Positions 15,993-21,138 of a DNA stretch of 21,138 nt are shown piece after piece. This DNA is from Methanocalculus sp. MSAO_Arc2 (GTDB lineage: Archaea; Halobacteriota; Methanomicrobia; Methanomicrobiales; Methanocorpusculaceae), in assembly GCA_003838065.1 (NCBI GenBank), contig QZAC01000231.1, positions 1-21,138 on the forward strand, read 5' to 3'. Below the pieces are notes generated by a model that did not search any database, was not told the DNA's origin, and saw only the letters and a list, made by a program, of their open reading frames with translations. Every line of letters begins with the position of its first letter. The first letter of the stretch is position 1. The translations under genes were made by a program, and so were the position numbers.

Positions 15993-16477
15993 TGAGTGAA
16001 CAGCCATCTGATGCATACAGGGAATTAATCGAGGCGGTAAAAAAGATAATGGCGGAATCCATGAATGTCGACGGGACGTTCCCGCGGGTCATCGGGTTCC
16101 GCATGGTGGTCAGTGGCATGCCGTTTGAAAACCAGGAGATGCCCTTTAATTTCCTGGAGATGTCATGTAACACCCCGGAGATGCCATCTGAAGAGGAAGA
16201 CCATCTGGTTGAGATCCATGAGATCAATGATGACCTGATGATTGTCTGTGATGTCTCCGAATATGATCCCGACCTGATCCGCATATTCTTTGAAGGTGAG
16301 CAGCTCCATATTGTCTCCCATGAGAGAGAGAGCCCGATTGCAATTGTGGATCTGCCCCGGGCAGACCCGGGCACGGCCAGCATGACCTGTATCAATGGTA
16401 TTCTTGAGATCACCTGCCGAAAAGATGCAGGCAGAGAAGATCCAAACAGGAACCACCGGATTATTCATACAGAGTGA
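15992..16477 (+). CDS. Hsp20/alpha-crystallin-like protein coupled to Cdc48
   Basis: A 161-residue protein with three parts. Residues 1-40 form a helical lead (YRELIEAVKKIMAES). Residues 42-69 form four tandem heptads, GMPFENQ, EMPFNFL, EMSCNTP and EMPSEEE. Residues about 72-150 form an alpha-crystallin/Hsp20-like beta-sandwich with VEIHEINDDLMIVCDVSEY, a family-type LHIVSHE strand and a closing CINGILEITCRK, which matches the usual 'xNGxLxIxxxK' Hsp20 ending. A canonical I-x-I tail for oligomer assembly is not obvious in NHRIIHTE. The ATG shares a base with the cdc48 stop, and there is no strong ribosome site, so it is probably translated by coupling. A role as substrate-holding partner or adaptor for Cdc48 is inferred from position. 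Confidence 0.75.
   Translation: MSEQPSDAYRELIEAVKKIMAESMNVDGTFPRVIGFRMVVSGMPFENQEMPFNFLEMSCNTPEMPSEEEDHLVEIHEINDDLMIVCDVSEYDPDLIRIFFEGEQLHIVSHERESPIAIVDLPRADPGTASMTCINGILEITCRKDAGREDPNRNHRIIHTE
16115..16198 (+). repeat. Four degenerate 21-base repeats coding Met-Pro heptads
   Basis: Four successive 21-base units inside the Hsp20-like gene each begin GGCATG or GAGATG and encode xMPxxxx. The third unit has Ser in place of Pro. The units are conserved mostly in their first 9 bases (GAGATGCCN), which indicates an old tandem duplication or selection on the heptad. Confidence 0.65.
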
Positions 16478-16487
16478 AGGCCCTGGC

Positions 16488-16517
16488 ACAGAGGGCGGTC
16501 TACTCCTCTGTTTTTTT
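16488..16517 (+). terminator. Hairpin terminator after the cdc48-hsp20 operon
   Basis: A perfect 7-base stem, ACAGAGG at 16488-16494 and CCTCTGT at 16505-16511, with a 10-base loop, is followed by a T run through 16517. It begins 11 bases after the Hsp20-like stop. Confidence 0.75.
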
Positions 16518-16624
16518 GTTAGAGCATAGTTTTGTGTTCGCCGATACGTCTGTCTGCAAAGCGACCCGTTTACGCTCGTGTACAAGGCGGAAGCATTAAT
16601 GAGTTACGGGATGATATTCTGGGT

Positions 16625-17542
16625 ATGGCTACAGAAGAAGTCTTTGCAATTCCGCTCGATGTTCCGTATCCAGCAGTTGATACGTTCATTGCCAACTACC
16701 AGCGGGTGACCCGGGGTACCGGACGCCTGATGCTGTTTGCCGGGGACCAGAAAGTCGAACATTTAAATGATGATTTTTTTGGCGAGGGAATTTCTGAGGA
16801 TGATGCAAAACCTGATCACCTCTTCAGGATTGCATCCCAGGGAAAAGTCGGGGTCCTTGCCACACAGTACGGGCTGATTGCCAGGTATGGAATGGACTAT
16901 CCTGATGTTCCCTACCTGGTAAAGCTCAACTCAAAGACCCACCTGGTAAAAACAACGCAGAAAGACCCGCACAGCCCGCTTCTCGTCTCGGTACAGGATG
17001 CAATCGATCTCCGGGACAGAACAGGACTTGCCATTGTGGCTGTTGGCTATACCATCTATATTGGATCTGAATATGAACCAGAGATGATGCGTGAGGCACA
17101 GCAGGTGATCCTGGATGCGCATCGAAACGGCCTCCTTGTGGTCCTCTGGATCTATCCCCGTGGATCGGCTGTAAAGGATGAGAAAGACCCCCACCTGATC
17201 GCCGGTGCTGCCGGTGTGGCTGCTGCGCTTGGGGCAGATTACGTCAAGGTGAATGCACCCAAAAAGGAGGGTGAAAAATCATCAATGCTCCTCAAAGAAG
17301 CAGTGCTTGCCGCAGGCAGGACAAAAGTGGTCTGTGCAGGGGGATCAGCCATCGATGAGAAGAAATTCTTAACCGAACTCTATGACCAGATCCACACCGG
17401 TGGGGCATCCGGCAATGCAACAGGCAGGAATATTCACCAGAAAGACCTTGCAGCAGCTGTCCGGTTCACAAACGCGATCTTTGCGATCACAGTAGAAGGT
17501 GCAGGCGTGGAGGAGGCATGGAAGATCTATACTGAGGGGTAG
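16625..17542 (+). CDS. DhnA/FbaB-type class I aldolase (probable fructose-bisphosphate aldolase)
   Basis: A 305-residue TIM-barrel class I aldolase of the archaeal DhnA/FbaB group (COG1830). The barrel entry LMLFAGDQKVEH (35-46) corresponds to the family's usual acidic and basic active-site start. LVVLWIYPRG (171-180) and ADYVKVNAP (204-212) contain the strand bearing the likely Schiff-base Lys208. VVCAGGSAID (235-244) and TGGASGNATGRNI (258-270) form the phosphate-binding loops. Relatives cleave or form fructose-1,6-bisphosphate, though related proteins catalyse transaldol steps in aromatic amino acid synthesis, so the substrate is inferred. The frame extends to 16532, but the ATG at 16625 gives a family-like N-terminus and is preceded by GGATGAT. 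The nearby fbp gene supports a gluconeogenic role. Confidence 0.85.
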   Translation: MATEEVFAIPLDVPYPAVDTFIANYQRVTRGTGRLMLFAGDQKVEHLNDDFFGEGISEDDAKPDHLFRIASQGKVGVLATQYGLIARYGMDYPDVPYLVKLNSKTHLVKTTQKDPHSPLLVSVQDAIDLRDRTGLAIVAVGYTIYIGSEYEPEMMREAQQVILDAHRNGLLVVLWIYPRGSAVKDEKDPHLIAGAAGVAAALGADYVKVNAPKKEGEKSSMLLKEAVLAAGRTKVVCAGGSAIDEKKFLTELYDQIHTGGASGNATGRNIHQKDLAAAVRFTNAIFAITVEGAGVEEAWKIYTEG

Positions 17543-17744
17543 GATAGATAACCCAGACGATGAAGCTGTCATTTGAGATCAGGTGTTCAATGGAGGCGTG
17601 TGCAGGAAAAGGGGAAACACGGTTGATCCGTGCGTCCCGGATCTTGATCTCACGAACATATGGGCAGGATGCCCACACCCCCGGTCGTGGGCAGCTGACG
17701 AGCCCATGACAGAGACAGCATTCTGGAACAGCCCGTATTGACAA
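17487..17744 (-). CDS. Possible small Cys-rich protein (doubtful ORF)
   Basis: An open frame of 85 codons starts with TTG immediately after the stop of the winged-helix gene (TGA TTG). The product has CCLCHGLVSC and ASCPYVREIKIRDARINRV, with five cysteines in the first 30 residues. Codon use in the first 65 codons (many ATC, CGG, GTC, GAC) resembles real genes of this window. The last 18 codons run antisense into the 3' end of the aldolase. I find no ribosome site and recognise no family. It may be a small zinc-binding protein, a decayed extension of the winged-helix gene, or chance. Confidence 0.35.
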   Translation of the reverse strand: MSIRAVPECCLCHGLVSCPRPGVWASCPYVREIKIRDARINRVSPFPAHASIEHLISNDSFIVWVIYPTPQYRSSMPPPRLHLLL

Positions 17745-18092
17745 TCAGGCTTCAAAATCAGAGACGGCGAGTTCATACATCCAGTCAAGCAGGAGTTCGC
17801 AGCTCTCAACGATACATTCACGTTCACACCCGATACATGGGACCAGGTGTTCACCTCCCATCAGGAGATCGGGATCAATCACCTGTTTTTTTGTGGATTT
17901 AAGAAGAAAGGTTTTGATCCCGTCTTTACGATACACCTGGCGCTCAACCACACCAGAGTCAACAAGCCGCTTGACGATCCTTGAGCACTTTCTGGAGTCA
18001 ACATTCAGCAGTTTCCACAACTCACTCTGAAGAATGCCTTCACTCCTGGACTGTATCATCCGAAGTGCATCATCGAACAGGTCCTCGGTCAT
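17745..18092 (-). CDS. Winged-helix regulator with C-terminal cysteine cluster
   Basis: A 115-residue protein. Residues about 5-68 form a MarR/Lrp-like winged helix: LFDDALRMIQSRSEGILQSE, then LWKLLNVDSRKCSRIVKRLVDSGVVERQ as the helix-turn-helix, and YRKDGIKTFLLK as the wing. After a linker (DPDLLMGGEHL) comes PCIGCERECIVESC, a CX2CX3CX4C cluster (C86, C89, C93, C98) that could hold an Fe-S cluster or zinc. The final helix is LLLDWMYELA. I believe similar proteins occur across methanogens, but their targets are unknown to me. The start is 6 bases after the LSm stop on the same strand, so the two genes form an operon. A redox- or metal-responsive regulator is inferred from the cysteines. Confidence 0.8.
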   Translation of the reverse strand: MTEDLFDDALRMIQSRSEGILQSELWKLLNVDSRKCSRIVKRLVDSGVVERQVYRKDGIKTFLLKSTKKQVIDPDLLMGGEHLVPCIGCERECIVESCELLLDWMYELAVSDFEA

Positions 18093-18098
18093 GGTAAC

Positions 18099-18335
18099 TC
18101 AGAGTACAGGTGCGATGCTCAGAATATTGTTGCCCCGTATGACGACGGAGCCGAGATTACGCTCCTTTGATCCTTCAGAGATCTCCGTTGCTTCATCAAT
18201 ATGAAGGTTGAGATATTCATCAACCGCAATCAGCCTTCCCTGAAATTTGCGCCCGTCATCCTTGATTTCTACGATAATTTTGGAGTCCACAAGAGAATTT
18301 ACCTTTTTTATCGGCAATACAATACTTGACACCAT
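18099..18335 (-). CDS. LSm (Sm-like archaeal) RNA-binding protein
   Basis: A 78-residue single-domain Sm-like protein. The Sm1 motif spans about residues 10-50 (VNSLVDSKIIVEIKDDGRKFQGRLIAVDEYLNLHIDEA, with the typical G and the D-x-xxN of the RNA pocket). The Sm2 motif is LGSVVIRGNNILSI (about 61-74), with the RG that contacts uridine. Archaeal LSm proteins form heptameric rings that bind U-rich RNA. The length is normal. The ATG at 18335 lacks a ribosome site. A weak TATA-like GGTTAATG lies about 28 bases upstream, so the message may be leaderless. It is followed by the winged-helix gene after 6 bases. The family is clear; its RNA partners are unknown. Confidence 0.92.
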   Translation of the reverse strand: MVSSIVLPIKKVNSLVDSKIIVEIKDDGRKFQGRLIAVDEYLNLHIDEATEISEGSKERNLGSVVIRGNNILSIAPVL

Positions 18336-18382
18336 TATGAATACTAACGCAGGGTTGCCACATTAACCTTTTCATACATCTC

Positions 18383-18399
18383 CAAAAAAAAGCCTTTTT
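18383..18399 (-). terminator. T-tract terminator after the FBPA/P-like gene
   Basis: Minus-strand GAAAAAGGCTTTTTTTTGG directly follows the stop codon and contains eight T residues, a likely archaeal terminator for the fbp operon. Confidence 0.55.
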
Positions 18400-19343
18400 C
18401 AGGAGCCAGGATCAAAGGGACCATGGGCACGGACAAAACCGGCCATCTCTGATCCCAGTCTTCTGGCCGGATCAAGTGCCGGATCATCGAAGATATCAGC
18501 AGGACCAATGAGCCTGCCGTCTGCAACCGAAAAGCCAAGGCAGACGACCCGGGGAGGGCCTCCAGAACGTGAACCCTGGGCATCACAGAGAGAGACCGGA
18601 ATGAGCGGCATCATGGGTCGCTCTCCATCTGAGCGCACCAGGTACGGTATCGAAAAGGGCTCGACGATCTCCCCTGATGTGGGAAAAATTTCACCTGCGC
18701 GGAGCAATACCGCGGGAGCACCGGTGTGTGCGGGCATGGATACTGCGGCAGCAGGCTCTCCATCCCTTCTTGAAACGGCAACAACCCTTGAATCCTGTGG
18801 TAACCGGATCGAGGAGAGAAGTGTATATACATCCTCGGGCAGGGAATAGCTGCCCTGTCGGCCTCTTTCATCTGTGGTAAAGACAAAACCCTCGCGGAGC
18901 CGTTCATCTGAGACAAGACGGGTCGTTGAGAACGGATCGCCAAAAATACGATAGAGATGCAGATTAAAAAGATCAACAGACGGGAGATCGGCCAGGAGAA
19001 CGATGATGTCCTCCTGTTTGCGTTCATGAAACGCTAACCTGCATGACGAGATCCGGGGATCACCCGGGGGAGGTTCGATCCTGATAGTCCCCAGATACTG
19101 TCTGCATGCATCAAGGACATGGGAGATACAGGTATCAATCCCGTCAATCCCGCGGTGGGTCAGAAGAAAGGAGGCTGCATCGCCACACCGGAAGACAAAC
19201 GAGTCGATGAGCGTTGTACCTTCTTCTTTCTTCAGGAGTCGTGACGCGATCTCAAGCATACCGGGATGGACCCGGTGGCCCGTGGGAAACCCACCAGGCC
19301 GGGCTGAAATAAGGGTGCAGAATAATTGATCTGATCGTTTCAT
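18399..19343 (-). CDS. Degenerate homologue of FBP aldolase/phosphatase (class V FBPase), probably non-catalytic
   Basis: A 314-residue protein clearly related to archaeal bifunctional FBPA/P. Matches include RVHP (24-27), NLHLYRIFGDPFST (127-140), GEIVEPF (224-230), GGPPRVVCLGF (261-271), RLIGPADIFDDPALDPARR (277-295) and RAHGPF (305-310). Catalytic positions, recalled from the family, are altered. The ADIGG aspartate is R15 (ARPGG), the GDD pair is GDA (54-56), the ADK motif is ADL (118-120), and the segment with the Tyr, Schiff-base Lys and two Asp (family GKYVGKDDPV) is replaced by AHTGAPAV (205-212). A loop near residues 85-100 is shortened and the last 50-60 residues of the family are absent. 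The ATG is one base after the fbp stop (TGA T ATG), with AGGAT upstream, so it is co-translated with the true FBPase. It is an intact frame, not a pseudogene. Regulatory or scaffold function is inferred. Confidence 0.8.
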   Translation of the reverse strand: MKRSDQLFCTLISARPGGFPTGHRVHPGMLEIASRLLKKEEGTTLIDSFVFRCGDAASFLLTHRGIDGIDTCISHVLDACRQYLGTIRIEPPPGDPRISSCRLAFHERKQEDIIVLLADLPSVDLFNLHLYRIFGDPFSTTRLVSDERLREGFVFTTDERGRQGSYSLPEDVYTLLSSIRLPQDSRVVAVSRRDGEPAAAVSMPAHTGAPAVLLRAGEIFPTSGEIVEPFSIPYLVRSDGERPMMPLIPVSLCDAQGSRSGGPPRVVCLGFSVADGRLIGPADIFDDPALDPARRLGSEMAGFVRAHGPFDPGS

Positions 19344-19344
19344 A

Positions 19345-20250
19345 TCAGCTATCCTGCTCCGGCATCGCCTCGAGACGCTCGATTAACCCCCTGCTCCCAA
19401 CATAAATCGGGGTCTTCTGGTGTACTTTTTCCGGAATAATATCAAGGATATCAGATTGTCCATTGCTGATTCTGCCTCCGGCCTGTGATGCGATAAAGCC
19501 AATCGGCTGTGCTTCAAAGAGCAGACGTAGTTTTCCTTCGGGCTTTCCTACAGCCCCGGGATAGGCATACAGCCCACCATATTTCAGGATCTGGTGGAAG
19601 TCGGCGACAAACGATCCCGAATACCGGCATTTCCCCCCGGCGTCTTCAATTTCTGCAATGAACGAGGCATGCTTCATGGTCCATTTCGGCCGCTCGCCCC
19701 CGCTTCCATACAGGTTCCCCTCAGGCATCCTGACGCTGTCTTTCATCAGGAGATATCGACCGTCTTCTGTGAGGGCAAAGATCGCAACACCTGAGCCAAC
19801 CGAGAGGGTCAGCGTCGTCATTGGTCCATACAGGAGATACAATGCCGCCCTCATCTCTTTTCCCTTACGGAGCACCGGGCCTCCTCCTTCATAAATCCCA
19901 ACGATTGTACCGACTGCAAGGTTCACAGCAATCAGCGATGAGCCATCAAGGGGATCCATCACAACCGTGTAGCCGTCAGGGCTCTGTTCGCATTCGACCA
20001 CCTCATCCTGTTCTTCTGAAGCGATCAGGGAGACAAGACCACATGCAGAAAAGATTTTTATCAGGTGGGCATCAGACCAGGCATCAAGCTCGGTCTGTAG
20101 TTCACCAGAGACATTAAGCGATGTTGCATACTGCTGGTTTGAGAGAAACGCAGCGCGTATGGGACCGGCCTGATCTGCGATCAGGTGTATGAGACGGGCA
20201 AGTTCTTCTTCACAACCCTTCTCTTTAAGATATTCCTGTAGAGTTATCAT
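19345..20250 (-). CDS. fbp: Fructose-1,6-bisphosphatase, class I
   Basis: A 301-residue class I FBPase that removes the 1-phosphate from fructose-1,6-bisphosphate in gluconeogenesis. The metal-binding residues are present: ASEEQDEV (E79, E80), MDPLDGSS (98-105), and LRLLFEAQPIGFIASQAGG near the C-terminus with the conserved Glu. The substrate loop CRYSGSFVADFHQILKYGG carries the phosphate-contacting residues, and YVGSRGLIERL ends the protein as in other members. It is somewhat shorter than typical class I enzymes (about 330), mainly at the N-terminus, where AMP-responsive regions lie in eukaryotic forms. The ATG at 20250 has GGGTGAT upstream. A TATA box at 20312-20322 drives it. The downstream gene is a degenerate FBPA/P homologue starting one base after the stop. 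Confidence 0.95.
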   Translation of the reverse strand: MITLQEYLKEKGCEEELARLIHLIADQAGPIRAAFLSNQQYATSLNVSGELQTELDAWSDAHLIKIFSACGLVSLIASEEQDEVVECEQSPDGYTVVMDPLDGSSLIAVNLAVGTIVGIYEGGGPVLRKGKEMRAALYLLYGPMTTLTLSVGSGVAIFALTEDGRYLLMKDSVRMPEGNLYGSGGERPKWTMKHASFIAEIEDAGGKCRYSGSFVADFHQILKYGGLYAYPGAVGKPEGKLRLLFEAQPIGFIASQAGGRISNGQSDILDIIPEKVHQKTPIYVGSRGLIERLEAMPEQDS

Positions 20251-20311
20251 ACAATCACCCGGAGTGGTTCATATGGGAGTGCTTCTGCAAGCAGTTCGTG
20301 GTGTACTGTTG

Positions 20312-20322
20312 TTATATATAAC
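20312..20322 (-). promoter_or_regulatory. TATA box for the fbp operon
   Basis: Minus-strand AGTTATATATAAC is near consensus and lies about 65 bases before the fbp ATG. The predicted leader is about 40 bases and includes GGGTGAT at its end. Confidence 0.65.
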
Positions 20323-20330
20323 TGATAGCA

Positions 20331-20981
20331 TCACGCAGTGGCCGCCGCATCAAGGAGGTCGTTTAACCGTTCAAGCGCCATGATCGCATCAAGCCGTTTG
20401 CGGTCCACGGTAGAGTGAGCTATACACGACCTGAGGCGTTCTCCAGGGTCACCACCAACCTCCCTGATAATACGCTCGTATGTGCGTTCAGGATAAAAAA
20501 GAGATTCTGCTATCCGGAGAAAGAGAGCCTCCTCAGCACCTGTAATGACGCCTGATTTTTGTGCATGCCTGAGTGTGCACCTGATATTGACAAGCGGCTC
20601 AGAGAGCGGGGAAAAGGTCTCCGGGTCAAAGATCAATGCAACCTCGTCATCTGAGATAAGTGTCCCATTGCGATAGAGCGAATAGATCGTTCCAACCCCC
20701 TCCATCCCGAGGGTATCGAGTTCTGCTGCCCTGAGCGCCCCCATACTCGATGCTCCGAGTACCTGTTTACCTGATCTGATAACAGAGAGGATCTCACGGT
20801 GCCCGACAGCTGCATCCTGGTGAAAGTACCCATCGATAATACAGACGATAGAAACATCAGAATCGATGATCCTGACCAGATCTCCACGCCGGATGGGAGG
20901 AAGGACGGTGGCAGCAGGGCAGAGCGCCCTGGCTTCTTCATGAGGAAGACTTGGACCGAGATAGACGACTGCGCCTTGCAT
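20331..20981 (-). CDS. tfuA: TfuA-domain protein, YcaO partner for McrA thioamidation
   Basis: A 216-residue protein with the TfuA core: VYLGPSL (6-12), LPPIRRGD (27-34), CIIDGYF (47-53), HREIL (61-65), GASSMGALRAAEL (76-88), GM followed by GVGTIYSLY, and DDEVA (111-115). In methanogens TfuA works with YcaO to convert a glycine of methyl-coenzyme M reductase (McrA) to thioglycine, with TfuA thought to help deliver sulfur. The ATG at 20981 has GGTG five bases upstream and overlaps the ycaO 3' end by 44 bases, so the pair is coupled. The C-terminal half is helical. The assignment to the TfuA family is secure; the McrA role rests on organism type. Confidence 0.92.
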   Translation of the reverse strand: MQGAVVYLGPSLPHEEARALCPAATVLPPIRRGDLVRIIDSDVSIVCIIDGYFHQDAAVGHREILSVIRSGKQVLGASSMGALRAAELDTLGMEGVGTIYSLYRNGTLISDDEVALIFDPETFSPLSEPLVNIRCTLRHAQKSGVITGAEEALFLRIAESLFYPERTYERIIREVGGDPGERLRSCIAHSTVDRKRLDAIMALERLNDLLDAAATA

Positions 20982-21138
20982 GTTTGCACCGATCCCCTAA
21001 ACGGTCCTGATCCATTGCATATACTTCAAGACCAGGGACTACCACCCTGACAACAGGGACGCCGATATCCGGTCTTGTCAGATCGAAAACGATCACTCTT
21101 CCATATCCGGCAGAGTCAAGGAGCGTGCAGACCTGCTG
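20938..21138 (-). CDS. ycaO: YcaO-domain protein, 3' end only (cut by window edge)
   Basis: The last 66 codons of a gene entering from the right edge, ending with TGA at 20938-20940. The visible product contains SAGYGRVIVFDLTRPDIG, then VPVVRVVVPGLEVYAMDQDRLGDRC, which is the conserved end of YcaO ATP-dependent cyclases/thioamidases (the DLTRPDIGxPVVRVVVPGLE signature). The final residues are Arg- and Ser-rich because this end is read in a different frame of tfuA across the 44-base overlap. With TfuA it fits the McrA thioglycine system of methanogens. The ATP-binding part of the protein lies outside the window. Confidence 0.9.
   Translation of the reverse strand, partial: QQVCTLLDSAGYGRVIVFDLTRPDIGVPVVRVVVPGLEVYAMDQDRLGDRCKHARRSRLSRSKSSS

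Noticed and set aside
17579..17854. 91-codon minus-strand frame overlapping the winged-helix gene
   Set aside because: It is an alternative frame of that gene's 3' half on the same strand, with poor composition.
18399..19343. Calling the FBPA/P-like gene a pseudogene
   Set aside because: The frame is uninterrupted over 314 codons, uses normal codons, has a ribosome site and is tightly linked to fbp; loss of catalytic residues with maintained coding sequence fits a pseudoenzyme better than decay.
1..21138. CRISPR array, insertion sequence, prophage or tRNA
   Set aside because: No repeat-spacer pattern, transposase-like ORF, terminal inverted repeats or tRNA-like sequence was seen on either strand.

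Overview
The window reads as a chromosomal segment of a methanogenic archaeon, most likely order Methanomicrobiales. The archaeal signs are a Cdc48/VCP-like AAA+ ATPase, an LSm protein, archaeal RNase Z, an archaeal S1/OB/DHH (RecJ-like) protein, UPF0200 kinase, DhnA-type class I aldolase, AT-rich TATA boxes about 25-30 bases before several genes, and GGTG/GGAG Shine-Dalgarno sites. The YcaO-TfuA pair at the right edge is the one methanogens use to make thioglycine in methyl-coenzyme M reductase. The order-level placement is inference. I saw no rRNA, tRNA, insertion sequence, prophage or CRISPR array.

Layout, left to right. 1-1741: argG (+) meets a small flavin-binding split-barrel gene (-) tail to tail. 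1814-4668 (-): adenine deaminase, a small lipoprotein, a 324-base stretch with no convincing gene, a 59-residue protein and a small winged-helix protein. 4741-11969 (-): a tightly packed seven-gene run, transcribed nrdG-like radical SAM activase, UPF0200 kinase, TIM-barrel protein, RNase Z, duplicated MgtE-type transporter, duplicated PhoU/RCK_C protein, RecJ-like DHH protein. 12147-13424: thiC (+), divergent from that run. 13581-16477: cdc48 and an Hsp20-like gene overlapping by one base, ended by a clear hairpin terminator. 16625-17542: class I aldolase (+). 17487-18335 (-): LSm, a Cys-cluster winged-helix protein, and a possible small ORF. 18399-20250 (-): fbp (class I fructose-1,6-bisphosphatase) followed one base later by a degenerate homologue of the archaeal bifunctional FBP aldolase/phosphatase. 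20331-21138 (-): tfuA and the 3' end of ycaO.

The most unusual item is the gene at 18399-19343. Its C-terminal two thirds clearly match FBP aldolase/phosphatase (FBPA/P, class V FBPase), but the metal-binding aspartates, the DK motif and the Schiff-base lysine segment are replaced and the C-terminal tail is absent. It is placed for translational coupling with a complete class I FBPase, and a separate class I aldolase lies 1.8 kb away. This suggests that gluconeogenic activity moved to two stand-alone enzymes while the ancestral bifunctional protein was kept as a non-catalytic, perhaps regulatory, partner. Other points worth attention are the Hsp20-like protein with four tandem Met-Pro heptads coupled to Cdc48, a PhoU/RCK protein paired with a bare MgtE channel domain, a winged-helix protein with a CX2CX3CX4C cluster in an LSm operon, and an unlisted 59-residue gene.
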